Assembly: GCA_001896885.1 (NCBI GenBank)
Contig: MKRJ01000016.1
Location: 32,232-96,231 of the forward strand
Direction: 5' to 3'
DNA from: Rhizobiales bacterium 65-79
GTDB lineage: Bacteria > Pseudomonadota > Alphaproteobacteria > Rhizobiales > Rhizobiaceae
DNA length: 64,000 nt
In this document: positions 47,832-57,514 of the stretch, piece after piece
Position numbering within the stretch: the first letter of the stretch is position 1
Layout of the letters: every line of letters starts with the position of its first letter
Position numbers and translations under genes: made by a program
Notes under the pieces: generated by a model
Database searches by the model: none
Told to the model about the DNA's origin: nothing
The model's input: only the letters and a program-made list of their open reading frames with translations

Positions 47832-49214
47832 ATGGTGAAGACGCCGAGAGCCCGGCATTCCAGCAGGAAAAAGGAGCCGGTGACGATCGAGCTTGCTCCG
47901 GATCAGGTGTCGCGGCTTTCCGATCCGGCCGGATCGGAAATTCCAGAAGAGCCTATTTCCCGACCGGCACCTTCCGTTTCCCCGGAGGAAACGACCGCAC
48001 AGGGCGGAAACGAAGATATGGCGACGAAAGCCGAAGCCGTGGAGGATCCGGGCGGCGATCGCACCGAACCGCCCTCTTCCCGACCCGGCGCCTATTATAC
48101 CGCCGATGACGAAACGTCTTCGCCCGAGATCACCGGTCCGGCGCCGGTATCGGGCGCCGCATCGCGCGGCGGCTTCGGTCGTGCGCTGGCGGCCGGCATC
48201 GCCGGCGGCGTCATCGCGCTGGTGCTTGCCGGCGGCCTGCAGCGCGCCGGCCTGATCCCGGCGCTCGGGAACGCGGACGAAGGCCAGACGCTGCAGTCGC
48301 TGCGCGCGGATGTCGACGCGCTCGAGCAGAAGGTGTCCGCGATCGATTCCGGGGCTGTCGATGCCGAGACGATCAAGCAGGCGCTTCAGCCCGCTAACAA
48401 GCGTATCGGCGAGCTGGCGGCCGACCTGGACAAGGTGAAAAAAGACGTCGCGGCAGCCCGATCGGCCGATGCGTCGGGAGGATCGGCGAACTCGGCTTCG
48501 CTCAAGAGCGTCGAGGACCGTCTGGCGAAGCTGGAGCAAAGCCTCGCGGCCGCGAGCAAGGAGACGCCGTCCGCGCAGGCGGTCGATGCGCTTGGCCGGA
48601 AGGTCGATACGCTCGGCCAGGCTGCCGCCAGCAACAGCGACGCGCTCGGCAAGCTGCAGGAACGGGTCTCCGCGCTGGACGGCAAGCTCGCCAAGCAGGC
48701 GGACGAACCCAACGCGACCGCCGCCGTCGCCGCTTCGGCCCTCAAATCCGCGGTAGAGCGCGGGGGCTCGTTCACCGCCGAGCTCGACATGTTCGCCGCG
48801 GTGGCGCCCGGCACGCCGGAACTGGCGGACCTTCGGGCATTCGCGGCAAAGGGCGTGCCGACGCGTGCCAGGCTTGCCGCCGAAGTCGGGACGGCGGCGG
48901 AGAAAATGCTCGACGCGACGCGGGAGACGCCGGACGGCGACGTCGGGATAGTCGACCGGCTGCTTTCCAGCGCGCGGTCGCTGGTCAGGGTCCAGCCCGT
49001 CGGCAAGGTGGAGGGCGACAGCGTCGGCGCGCGCATCGCGCGGTTCCGGAATGCCGTTGCCGGCGGCGATCTCGCCGGCGCCGCCGAAGACTACGATGCG
49101 CTGCCGGAGAAGGCGAAAGCGGCGGGCGCCGATTTCATGTCCGGGCTGCAGGCGCGGCTGAAGGTCGACGCGCTGGCGCAAAAGGCGCTCGCCTCGGTGC
49201 TGAAGACGGGATGA
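47832..49214 (+). CDS. Mitofilin/Mic60-like inner membrane protein
   Basis: A 460-residue protein. A long polar N-terminus (about residues 1-110) precedes one membrane helix at about 117-137 (GRALAAGIAGGVIALVLAGG). A long coiled coil (about 150-300, with LEQKVSAID and ELAADLDKVKKDV) and a C-terminal helical domain follow. This layout and its place between hemD and the HemY-like gene match the alphaproteobacterial Mic60 homolog, which shapes intracytoplasmic membranes and contacts the outer membrane. The ATG at 47832 has GGAG upstream; the longer frame overlaps hemD. Confidence 0.8.
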   Translation: MVKTPRARHSSRKKEPVTIELAPDQVSRLSDPAGSEIPEEPISRPAPSVSPEETTAQGGNEDMATKAEAVEDPGGDRTEPPSSRPGAYYTADDETSSPEITGPAPVSGAASRGGFGRALAAGIAGGVIALVLAGGLQRAGLIPALGNADEGQTLQSLRADVDALEQKVSAIDSGAVDAETIKQALQPANKRIGELAADLDKVKKDVAAARSADASGGSANSASLKSVEDRLAKLEQSLAAASKETPSAQAVDALGRKVDTLGQAAASNSDALGKLQERVSALDGKLAKQADEPNATAAVAASALKSAVERGGSFTAELDMFAAVAPGTPELADLRAFAAKGVPTRARLAAEVGTAAEKMLDATRETPDGDVGIVDRLLSSARSLVRVQPVGKVEGDSVGARIARFRNAVAGGDLAGAAEDYDALPEKAKAAGADFMSGLQARLKVDALAQKALASVLKTG

Positions 49215-49221
49215 CGGTTTG

Positions 49222-50901
49222 ATGGTCCGCGTTTTTTTCTTTCTCCTCGCCGTCCTTGCGCTCGGCATCGGCTTTTCCTGGCTGGCCGACCGGCCGGGCG
49301 ACCTCGTCGTCACCTTCGGCGGCTACCAGTACGAGGTGACGCTGATGGTCGCGGCGGTCGCGGTCGTGGCCATCGTCGCGGCGGTGATGATCCTCTGGTG
49401 GCTGCTGAAGAGCATCTGGAACAGTCCCTATGCGGTGGCACGGCATTTCCGGGCGCGGCGACGGGACCGCGGCTACCAGTCGCTGTCGACCGGCATAATC
49501 GCCGCCGGCGCGGGCGACCTGTCGCGCGCGCGGCAGATGAACAGGCAGGCGGCGAAGCTGATCAGCGCCGATCAGGAGCCGCTGATCCACCTGCTGGAAG
49601 CGCAGACGCTGCTGCTCGAAGGCGATCGCGCGGCGGCCCGCAAGAAATTCGAGGCCATGCTCGACGATCCCGAGCTTCGCCCGCTGGCGCTGCATGGGCT
49701 CTACCGCGAGGCGGAGTGGCTCGGCGACCGCGCCGCCGCCCGTCACTACGCGGCGGAAGCGGTGTCGCTGGCGCCGCAGCTCACATGGGCCGCCGAGGCG
49801 ACTTTGGAGGAAAAGGCGGAGGAGGGCGACTGGGATGCCGCGCTGAAGCTGCTCGATGCGCAGCGCGCCGTGGGACAGGTCGAGAAGAAGACCGCCAACC
49901 GCCGCCGCGCCGTGCTGTTGACCGCCAAGGCGACGTCGGTTCTCGAGGCCGACCCGCTGGCGGCGAAGAACGCCGCGCTGGAAGCGCACCGGCTGGAGCC
50001 GGATTTCGTGCCGGCGGCGGTGACGGCGGCGAAGGCGCTTTTCCGGCAGGACGATCTCAGGCGGGGCGCCAAGATCCTCGAGGCGGCCTGGAAGAAGACG
50101 GCGCATCCCGAGATCGCCGACGCCTATGTGCATGCGCGGTCCGGCGATTCGACACGCGACCGGCTGGCGCGGGCGCGGAAGCTCGCTTCGCTCAAGCAGA
50201 ACAATCCCGAATCGTCGCTCGCGGTGGCGCGGGCGGCGCTCGACGCCGGCGAATTCAAGCTGGCGCGAGAGGAAGCCGACGCGGCGATCCGGCAGCAGCC
50301 GCGCGAAGGCGCCTATCTGCTGCGCGCCGATATCGAGGAGGCGGAGACCGGCGACCAGGGCCGCGTGCGCGCCTGGCTGGCGCGGGCGGTGCGGGCACCG
50401 CGCGATCCGGTCTGGGAGGCGGACGGGATCGTGTCTGAAAACTGGAAACCGCTCTCGCCGGTCACCGGCAGGCTCGATGCCTTCGAATGGCGGGAGCCGC
50501 CCGAGCGCCTCGGCCAGATGATCGAACCCGACCTGCTCGAGCCTCCGTCCGAGACCGGGCCAGAGAGGCCGGAAAGCATCACGCCGGCGATCGAGGCGCA
50601 AGTGGCTGAAACCGGCACCCCGGCCCAGGACGGAAAGGCTGCATCGGAGGGCTCACCCCGAAGCGTCGTCGACGGCGATACGGCAAGCGAGCGGGTTGCG
50701 TCCGAGGGCAAGGACAAGGTCGCTGCCGATGGCCAGGCGCCGGCGACGGTGCCGGAAGCAATCCGTCCGCGTCCGCGGCGGGGTTCGGCGGAGAGCGGAG
50801 AGCAGCGGGCCGTTCGTATTCCCCCGCCGCCGGACGACCCGGGCGTGAAGCAGCCGGAAGACGACGATACGGTCGCGCCGGGCCGCTTCAGGCTGTTCTA
50901 G
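49222..50901 (+). CDS. hemY: HemY-domain TPR membrane protein
   Basis: A 559-residue protein. Two N-terminal membrane helices (VRVFFFLLAVLALGIGFSWL; LMVAAVAVVAIVAAVMILWW) are followed by helical TPR-like repeats. It has an extended acidic, proline-rich C-terminus. It belongs to the HemY-N/COG3898 group found beside mic60 and hemD in alphaproteobacteria. Despite the name it is not protoporphyrinogen oxidase. It may organise the heme enzymes or assist Mic60. A TTG at 49219 precedes the chosen ATG. Symbol use follows the usual annotation. Confidence 0.82.
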   Translation: MVRVFFFLLAVLALGIGFSWLADRPGDLVVTFGGYQYEVTLMVAAVAVVAIVAAVMILWWLLKSIWNSPYAVARHFRARRRDRGYQSLSTGIIAAGAGDLSRARQMNRQAAKLISADQEPLIHLLEAQTLLLEGDRAAARKKFEAMLDDPELRPLALHGLYREAEWLGDRAAARHYAAEAVSLAPQLTWAAEATLEEKAEEGDWDAALKLLDAQRAVGQVEKKTANRRRAVLLTAKATSVLEADPLAAKNAALEAHRLEPDFVPAAVTAAKALFRQDDLRRGAKILEAAWKKTAHPEIADAYVHARSGDSTRDRLARARKLASLKQNNPESSLAVARAALDAGEFKLAREEADAAIRQQPREGAYLLRADIEEAETGDQGRVRAWLARAVRAPRDPVWEADGIVSENWKPLSPVTGRLDAFEWREPPERLGQMIEPDLLEPPSETGPERPESITPAIEAQVAETGTPAQDGKAASEGSPRSVVDGDTASERVASEGKDKVAADGQAPATVPEAIRPRPRRGSAESGEQRAVRIPPPPDDPGVKQPEDDDTVAPGRFRLF

Positions 50902-51017
50902 CGACGGGCCGAGAACGGTTCCAATCGGCTGGAATTCGCCCTAGATAGTCCTTGACCGTCAATTCCGCCCATCGCGGCGATCCCCGCCACCAATCTGCAA
51001 CCTCACGCCGTTTCCCG

Positions 51018-51503
51018 ATGTTCGACCGACTTCTCGATTTCCTTGGCGACATGCCCGGCGGCAGGATGCAGCGGAAGAAACCTGCTGCGGACGACCCCAA
51101 GGTGGCGGCCGCCGCCCTGATGTTCCACGTCATGGACGCCGACGGCGAACGGCGCGATGTGGAACGCAAGCGGCTGAAGGAGCTTTTGGCGGACGCCTAC
51201 GGGCTTTCCGGGACGGAGCTCGACCGGCTCGTGCAGGCCGGCGAGGAGGCCGACCAGGAGGCGATCGACCTCTATGCCTTCACCAGCGTGCTGAAGCGCA
51301 GCCTCAGCCATGAGGGCTGCTCCGAGTTCGTCAAGATCATGTGGGAGATCGTCTATGCCGATGGCGAGGTGCATGAACTCGAAGACAATATCGTCTGGCG
51401 CGTCGCCGAGCTGATGGGCGTCGAAAACCGTGAAAGGATCGCGTTGCGCCAGCTCGTCCAGAGCCGGCATCCGGCCGTGCGCGGCAAGGCGGAGGACGAC
51501 TGA
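51018..51503 (+). CDS. TerB-family protein
   Basis: A 161-residue all-helical protein with two TerB-type helical hairpins: ALMFHVMDADGERRDVE and EFVKIMWEIVYADGEVHELE, each with acidic metal-binding-type residues. It resembles the TerB/COG4103 tellurite-resistance superfamily but there are no other ter genes, so resistance should not be assumed. The ATG at 51018 gives MFDRLLDFLGDMPGG. It is 11 bases from the convergent MFS gene. Confidence 0.8.
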   Translation: MFDRLLDFLGDMPGGRMQRKKPAADDPKVAAAALMFHVMDADGERRDVERKRLKELLADAYGLSGTELDRLVQAGEEADQEAIDLYAFTSVLKRSLSHEGCSEFVKIMWEIVYADGEVHELEDNIVWRVAELMGVENRERIALRQLVQSRHPAVRGKAEDD

Positions 51504-51514
51504 GCGCTCGCTCG

Positions 51515-52756
51515 TCAGATGCGCCCGTCGAGACGGCGAACCTTGCGCAATGCCGGGAACAGGCCGGCCCATAGCGCGGCGACCGCGATGGCGCCGACGC
51601 CGCCGACCACCACGGCCGGCACCGTGCCGATCAGCGCCGCCATGGTTCCGGCGCGGAATTCGCCGACCTCGTTCGATGCGCCGATGAAGACCATGTTCAC
51701 GGCATTGACCCGGCCGCGCAAATGGTCGGGCGTCCAGAGCTGGATCAGCGTTTCGCGGACATAGACGCTGATCATGTCGGCGGCTCCGGTGAGCGCCAGC
51801 GCCGCGACCGACAGCCACGTGATCGTGGAGAGGCCGAAGACCACGGTGAAGAAGCCGAAGAGCCCGACGCAGATGAACATGATGACGCCGGCGCTGTCGC
51901 GTACGGGATGGCCGGCCAGCCAGACCGCCACGGCCAGCGAGCCGATGCCGGGCGCGGAGCGAAGCAGACCGAGACCCCAGGGTCCGAGGTCGAGAATATC
52001 GCGCGCATAGACGGGCAGGAGGGCGATCGCGCCGCCGAGGAGTACGGCGAAGAGATCGAGCGAAATCGCACCCAGCACGATCTTCTCGCCTCTGATGTAG
52101 CGGAAGCCCGCGAAGAGCACCTCGAGCGACGGCTTCTCGACCTCGCTTTGCTGTTCGGGTTTCGGGATGGAGAGGGCGAGCAGGCCGCCGGCCGTCATCA
52201 TGATCGCGGCGGTGGCGAAGGCGACCGTCGGCGACAGGCCGTAGAGCAGGCCGCCGGCGGTCGGGCCGGCAATGGTCGCGACCTGCGAGGCCGACGAGTT
52301 CCAGGCGATCGCGTTGGCGAAATCGTCCGTTGGAACGAGGTTCGCGACCAGCGAAGCCGAAGCGGGCGAGAAGAAGGCGCGGGCCACCCCGAACACCGCG
52401 AGCACGAGGAAAATCGTCGGTGCGGAAATCGCCCCGCTCCATGTCAGCACGAGCAGCGTGGCTGCGCAGGCGGCTTCGAGAAGCGCGGCGAGGCCCATGA
52501 TGAGGCGCCGGCCGAAGCGGTCTGCGACGGCTCCGGTAACGAGGAAGAGCAGGAGCGAGGGAATGAACTGCACAATCCCGACGAGGCCGAGTTTGAAAGG
52601 ATCCCGCGTCAGGTCATAGACCAGCCAGCCCACGGCGACCGAGACGATCTGCGTGGCGAAATTGATCAGAAGGCGCGCCGCCCAGAAACGCAGATAGGCA
52701 TGATGGCGGAACGCCGCATAGCGTTCGGCGCGCGCTGTGGGGACGGGACGATCCAT
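51515..52756 (-). CDS. MFS transporter, EntS/MFS_3 type
   Basis: A 413-residue transporter with about 12 helices. It has the loop motif GAVADRFGRRLIMG and ends with basic RRLDG. The pattern matches the MFS_3 group (enterobactin exporter-like and related drug or metabolite exporters). Substrate is unknown. It is divergent from the following small membrane gene with 266 bases between, in which no conserved regulatory motif was recognised. Confidence 0.83.
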   Translation of the reverse strand: MDRPVPTARAERYAAFRHHAYLRFWAARLLINFATQIVSVAVGWLVYDLTRDPFKLGLVGIVQFIPSLLLFLVTGAVADRFGRRLIMGLAALLEAACAATLLVLTWSGAISAPTIFLVLAVFGVARAFFSPASASLVANLVPTDDFANAIAWNSSASQVATIAGPTAGGLLYGLSPTVAFATAAIMMTAGGLLALSIPKPEQQSEVEKPSLEVLFAGFRYIRGEKIVLGAISLDLFAVLLGGAIALLPVYARDILDLGPWGLGLLRSAPGIGSLAVAVWLAGHPVRDSAGVIMFICVGLFGFFTVVFGLSTITWLSVAALALTGAADMISVYVRETLIQLWTPDHLRGRVNAVNMVFIGASNEVGEFRAGTMAALIGTVPAVVVGGVGAIAVAALWAGLFPALRKVRRLDGRI

Positions 52757-53022
52757 GGAGCCTCAAAATTATCGCGAAGCTATCTATCGCAATGAAGGAA
52801 AAAGCGCAGCGCCTGTTTCGCCCGTCGCCACCCATATCTCAACCGGGCCGATTGCAATCGCTCCGGAGGCGAGTCCGACCCTGGATGGCGGCCCGTTTGG
52901 TTTCCCGATCCGGGCGGATTTTACACGGGTGAGATTTTCCTGCCCAATGGTGTCATAACTGCCACTTGCCTGTCGGGCGGCGCGATGCTTTTGTGCGCGA
53001 AGCTCCTTTCGGAGGGACAGGC

Positions 53023-53334
53023 ATGAGCGACGACGACCCGAGTTACGAGTGGCCAAGCATCCCGAGCGCCCCGCTGGGGGCGGGCATCGGCGGCGATCTT
53101 GACCGTTCAGCGATCGCGATCGCGATCGTCTTCGGCGCCGTCATCATCTGCGGCCTCATGGCGGCCAGCCTGGTCTACAAGCAGCGCGACGGCTTCCTGT
53201 TTGCGCTGGGCGCGGCCACGGCCGCCTGGTTCGCCGGCCATGCCATGCTCTTCGACATGCCGCGGGTCTATGGCGTCCTCATTGTCATTTCGGCGCTCAT
53301 GGCGGCCGCGTCGACGATCACGCTGGTCACCTGA
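53023..53334 (+). CDS. Small membrane protein with three predicted helices
   Basis: A 103-residue protein of no family I recognise. An acidic, proline-rich N-terminus (MSDDDPSYEWPSIPSAPLG) is followed by three hydrophobic helices at about residues 28-48, 55-75 and 80-100, ending STITLVT. The ATG at 53023 has GGAGGGACAG upstream and gives a normal-looking soluble N-terminus. GC use resembles its neighbours. Confidence 0.6.
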   Translation: MSDDDPSYEWPSIPSAPLGAGIGGDLDRSAIAIAIVFGAVIICGLMAASLVYKQRDGFLFALGAATAAWFAGHAMLFDMPRVYGVLIVISALMAAASTITLVT

Positions 53335-53412
53335 GAGGTCGCGAGCCGGGAACGCAAAGAGGACAGGCGTCCGCAAGATCGGCTCTTGCAGAAGCGGGCG
53401 TGCCTTGCCGTC

Positions 53413-54333
53413 CTACATAAGGCCCTCGTCCCAGTTTGACCGCAGCAGGAAGTCGCGAAACTGGCGCGCGGCGGGCGAAAGCGAGCGGTTGCGCCGGGAG
53501 ACCAGCGATATCTCGCGCGCGATGATCGGGCTGTCCGGCGTCCGGGTAACCAGACCCATGGACCTGGCGAGCCGCGCGACGGCAGTGGTCATGATCGCGA
53601 CGCCGAGTCCGCCTTCGACCATGCCGATAATGGTGAGCGGAAGCGAAACCTCCTGGAGCGATCTGTGCGCGGCGAGATCGATGCCCTCGCGGATCAGCTC
53701 GTTCTCGAGGCGCTCGCGGATCGGATTGCCGCGTTGCGGGCCGATCAGCCGCACGTTTTCGAGATCGCGCCAGCGCAAGTCCCGCTTGTTGGCAAGAGGA
53801 TCGTCCGGCCGCATCACGACCAGGAAGACATCGGTGCTCAGCATGGTGCTGATGATTTCATTGTCGCCCGGCGGGACGGTCCCGACGCCGAGATCCACCG
53901 CCCCGTTCAGGACCATTTCGCCGATGGTTATTTCCGGGACGTCATGGATGGTGAAGCGAATCTTTGGGTGCCGCTCGCCGAAGGCGCGTATCATGCGCGG
54001 CAGAAAAAGCGCCGCCTGCAGGGTGCCGGACGCGATCGCGACGCGGCCCCGGTGCAAGGAACTCAGTTCGCGCGAACTCTCGATCACGCCTTCGATGTCG
54101 CTGACCGCACGCTTCGCCACCAGCAGAATCTCGGAACCCGCCTGCGTCAGGCTGAGCACTCTCGTGTGACGGTCGAAAAGCCGAAGCCCGAGGTTCCGCT
54201 CCAGCTGGCGAACAAGCGTGCTGACGGCGGACTGGGACAAATCGAGTCGCTCCGCGGCACGCGTGAAGTGCTCGGCCTCGGCCACCGCGACGAACGCCCG
54301 CAGCTGTTTCAGCGTCAGGTCCACTCGACCCAT
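53413..54333 (-). CDS. LysR-family transcription regulator
   Basis: A 306-residue regulator. The N-terminal helix-turn-helix is LTLKQLRAFVAVAEAEHFTRAAERLDLSQSAVSTLV; a periplasmic-binding-like effector domain follows from about residue 95. It lies downstream of ubiD on the same strand with a 139-base gap, so it may be expressed with or separately from it. It is the natural candidate regulator of the NCS2-ubiD pair. Two A/T-rich TTCNNNGAA-like elements upstream (54341-54354 and 54375-54384) could be its own operator. Confidence 0.85.
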   Translation of the reverse strand: MGRVDLTLKQLRAFVAVAEAEHFTRAAERLDLSQSAVSTLVRQLERNLGLRLFDRHTRVLSLTQAGSEILLVAKRAVSDIEGVIESSRELSSLHRGRVAIASGTLQAALFLPRMIRAFGERHPKIRFTIHDVPEITIGEMVLNGAVDLGVGTVPPGDNEIISTMLSTDVFLVVMRPDDPLANKRDLRWRDLENVRLIGPQRGNPIRERLENELIREGIDLAAHRSLQEVSLPLTIIGMVEGGLGVAIMTTAVARLARSMGLVTRTPDSPIIAREISLVSRRNRSLSPAARQFRDFLLRSNWDEGLM

Positions 54334-54472
54334 CCATCCAATTCTTGAATGAATAGGGCCAAGTATAGCGGTCGTTCTATGAATTGGCGAGCCTGATCAG
54401 CGGCTGAACCGTGTCCGTCCGATGCATCCGCGTCGGTCGCGGAAGCGGGGGCGACGATCAGGCCGGGACCGC

Positions 54473-55825
54473 TTATGAAGACGTCGGGAAGCCGAGCAGT
54501 GCGGCAAGATTGACCTTCGGATACACGATCTTGACATAGGAATCGCGAAGGTTCGGGGCGAGCGTCGCGTCGATGATCGTCTTGCTGATCACCCCGTCGC
54601 GATCGGCCGAAGGATGCAGTTCATTGCCGAGCGTTCCGGGAATCACGACCTGGTCGCGCTCCCAGCGTACGCGCGTGGAAAGCGCCCAGAAAAGCTCGGC
54701 CGGATTGTAGATGTCCACGTCGGTGTCGACGACCACTACCGTATTGATGTTCACATGCGCGTTGAGCGCGGCAAGGCCGACGGCCCGCACCTCGCCGGGA
54801 TGAGGGTTCTCCATCGAGATGATGGCGAGAAAACCAGAAGCGTAAGGAGGGAGATAGGCTTCGCGGACCCGCGGCGAGGTGGTCATGGCAAGCCGCTTCA
54901 GCCGCGGCTCGCGGGTGACCGCCGTCCCCAGCAGCAGATGCTCGTAGGAGGCGCCCGCGGTCGTCTGGAAGATCGGATCGCGGCGGTGCGTGATCGCGTT
55001 GACCCGTCCGACGCATTGCGGATACCGGCCGGAATAGTGGCCCGTATATTCTGCCATCGGCCCTTCGTCCTCGCGTTCGCCGGCGAGGATTTCGCATTCG
55101 AGCACGATTTCGGCCGTCGCGGGCACCAGCACGTCGCATGTCCTCGCGCGAACGACCGGGGTCGGCTCCTTCCTCAGCGCCCCCGCGATCTCGTATTCGT
55201 CCCCTTCGTAGCGGAACGCCGCGGCAATCATCAAAGCCGGGTCCACTCCGATGGCAACACAGAAAGGCAGGTTCTCGCCCCGGGCCTCTCTGATTTCGAA
55301 GAAGTCTCGCAAGTGACGCCAGGTGTTCAGGTTCACGCCTATCCGGTCCTTGCCCTTCACCTGAAGGCGCACATAGGAAAGGTTGTGCCGGCCGGTTGCG
55401 GGATCCCGCCCGATCACCACGCCGGCATTGATAAAGGGTCCCGCGTCCCTCGGTGCGTGGACCGGGACGGGAAGCGTTCCGAGATCGACCTCGTCGGCGA
55501 CGATTTCCTGGCACGGAGCCGACCCGTCCATTTCCCGACAAGGCATGGGCGAGAGCGTCGCCTTCTCGAGGACGTCGCCAAGCTCTTCGTGCCGGCAGCC
55601 CACAGCAAGCGCGATGCGTTCATGCGAGCCGAGGGCGCTCCCGACCACCGGTATTCCGAATCCCTTGACGTCGTGGAAGAACGCCGCCTTCCCCTGCTCC
55701 TCGCAGGCGCGCAGGACGGCGCCCAGTTCATGGACCGGATCCACGGGCGCGCCGATGTCGTAGATCGCCCCCCTTTCCCTCAGCAATTCGATGAAGGTGC
55801 GCAGATCGCGGATTCCTGATGACAT
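54473..55825 (-). CDS. UbiD-family decarboxylase (prenylated-FMN dependent)
   Basis: A 450-residue UbiD-fold protein. The prFMN and metal region includes NLSYVRLQVKGKDRIGVNL and WRHLRDFF; the catalytic glutamate region is DEGPMAEYTGHYSG with glutamate 259. The C-terminal block HPSADRDGVISKTIIDAT is conserved. The ATG at 55825 has GAGG seven bases upstream. UbiD enzymes remove or add CO2 at unsaturated or aromatic carbons; the substrate is unknown. The adjacent nucleobase-type permease suggests a heteroaromatic acid. No UbiX partner lies in the window. Confidence 0.83.
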   Translation of the reverse strand: MSSGIRDLRTFIELLRERGAIYDIGAPVDPVHELGAVLRACEEQGKAAFFHDVKGFGIPVVGSALGSHERIALAVGCRHEELGDVLEKATLSPMPCREMDGSAPCQEIVADEVDLGTLPVPVHAPRDAGPFINAGVVIGRDPATGRHNLSYVRLQVKGKDRIGVNLNTWRHLRDFFEIREARGENLPFCVAIGVDPALMIAAAFRYEGDEYEIAGALRKEPTPVVRARTCDVLVPATAEIVLECEILAGEREDEGPMAEYTGHYSGRYPQCVGRVNAITHRRDPIFQTTAGASYEHLLLGTAVTREPRLKRLAMTTSPRVREAYLPPYASGFLAIISMENPHPGEVRAVGLAALNAHVNINTVVVVDTDVDIYNPAELFWALSTRVRWERDQVVIPGTLGNELHPSADRDGVISKTIIDATLAPNLRDSYVKIVYPKVNLAALLGFPTSS

Positions 55826-55973
55826 TTGTATTCCTCGTCGAACCGGTTGGCATCTGGCTTGGCGCCAGTCACCCATGGATGGCCTTCGGCATGCGTTTGC
55901 GGAGCCGGGACGGAGTGAACTCCGCCTTCGGCTCCGCCGTGAAATCCTCTAGTTCGTTTCAGGCCCGACGGCC

Positions 55974-57350
55974 CTAGTGGACGTTCCTGGCGGCCGCGGC
56001 CTCCGGAATGGGATCCAGCGACCCAGACTGCCCCTTCCTGGATGCTGCATCGGGCAGGTAGTTGAACAGAAGGTTGAGGACGATCGCGGCGATGACGCCA
56101 ACGCCGACCGGGCTGTTCAATATCGTCTGCAGGTTGCTGGGCAGGGAGCCGTAGAAATTCGGAGCAACCGTCGGAATGAATCCGAAGCCGAGCGAGGTCG
56201 CGACGATGAAGAGATTGTGCGGCCGGCCGAAATCGACGTTGCTGAGGATCTTGATCCCGACGACGCCGATGGACGTGAACATCACCAGCGCGATGCCGCC
56301 GATGATCGGGCCGGGGATCGCGGCGACGAGCCGTCCGAGCGGGGGAAAGAGGCCGAGCAGGACCAGCAACACGCCGGCCGACGTCGCGATGTAGCGGCTT
56401 CGCGTCTGCGTCAGACCAAGAACGCCGATGTTCTGCGAAAAGGTCACCAGCGGAAAAGCGCCGAAGAAGCCGCCGACGAGGCTCGTCAAGCCGTCGGCGA
56501 AGACGCCGCCGGAGACGTTCCTGCTGGTTGCCTCCTTGCCGACCAGTTCGCCGACGGCGACTAGTTGGGGAAGCACCTCGAACATGAGGACGGCCATGAG
56601 AACGATGACCGAGACGGCGGCGCCGAGATTGAAGCTGACGTGGCCGAAATCGGCCGGAAGGGAGAAGCCGAACAGATTGCCCTGCCAGACATGGCTCAGA
56701 TCGGCCTGGCCCAGAAGCGCCGCGACGATCGTCGCAAGGATCAATCCTATCAGGATCGCCATCTGCCGGAGATTGACCGGAAGGAACCGCATGAGAAGCG
56801 CTATGGCGACGACCGTGCCGCCGCCCATGATGAGATTCCTGGCCGTCACCGGATCGTTGGGCTTGAAGTCGGTGATGAGTTTCACGCCGATCGGTATGAG
56901 CATGATCCCGACAAGCGTCAGCATCGTGCCCATGACGATGGGCGGGAAGAACTTGCGCAGACGCCCGACGATGGGTGCGAAGATCGTCATCGCGAGGCCG
57001 GCCATTATGCAGGTGCCCCAGAGAGCCGGAAGCCCATAGGTCTTCCCGATCAGGATTAGGGCGCCGATCACGTTGGCGGAAGGTCCGAGAACGATCGGGA
57101 GGCGGGCGCCGATTTTCCACAGGCCCACGCTTGTCAGGATGGTCCCGAGACCAGCAAAAATCGTGTTGGCGGACACCAGTTGGGCTATCTCCGCCCCGGA
57201 AAGCCCGAGCGCGCTGCCTATGACATAAGGCACGGCAATCGTGCCGGCATACATAATGAAGAGATGCTGTAATCCCAGCCCGAAAAGCCGCCCGCCAGGC
57301 GGTATCTCATCTACAGGATGGACAACATTGCTCTGGACAGTCGATTCCAT
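55974..57350 (-). CDS. NCS2 family nucleobase:cation symporter
   Basis: A 458-residue permease with about 12 to 14 helices. The NCS2 signatures FSQNIGVLGLTQTRSRY and PIIGGIALVMFTSIGVVGI, and GLQHLFIMYAGTIAVPYVIG near the N-terminus, are clear. The ATG at 57350 has GGGGGGAATA upstream. Family members import uracil, xanthine or urate with protons. Here it sits 148 bases ahead of ubiD on the same strand, so it may import the UbiD substrate. Confidence 0.87.
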   Translation of the reverse strand: MESTVQSNVVHPVDEIPPGGRLFGLGLQHLFIMYAGTIAVPYVIGSALGLSGAEIAQLVSANTIFAGLGTILTSVGLWKIGARLPIVLGPSANVIGALILIGKTYGLPALWGTCIMAGLAMTIFAPIVGRLRKFFPPIVMGTMLTLVGIMLIPIGVKLITDFKPNDPVTARNLIMGGGTVVAIALLMRFLPVNLRQMAILIGLILATIVAALLGQADLSHVWQGNLFGFSLPADFGHVSFNLGAAVSVIVLMAVLMFEVLPQLVAVGELVGKEATSRNVSGGVFADGLTSLVGGFFGAFPLVTFSQNIGVLGLTQTRSRYIATSAGVLLVLLGLFPPLGRLVAAIPGPIIGGIALVMFTSIGVVGIKILSNVDFGRPHNLFIVATSLGFGFIPTVAPNFYGSLPSNLQTILNSPVGVGVIAAIVLNLLFNYLPDAASRKGQSGSLDPIPEAAAARNVH

Positions 57351-57514
57351 TATTCCCCCCATTTCCGGATTTACATGACCACCTGTCGTTGTTGTTTTTG
57401 GTTCCGCATCAGGCGCTCGGATGCTATTTTGACCGTGATCCTAAGAGCGTTCGCGGCACCGGACAATCGGTGTGCTTAGCTAAATCCATCGAGCAATTAG
57501 ATGACAATTGACGG

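Noticed and set aside
51018..51503. Tellurite resistance function for the TerB-like protein
   Set aside because: The fold matches, but no other ter genes are near, so resistance is not supported.
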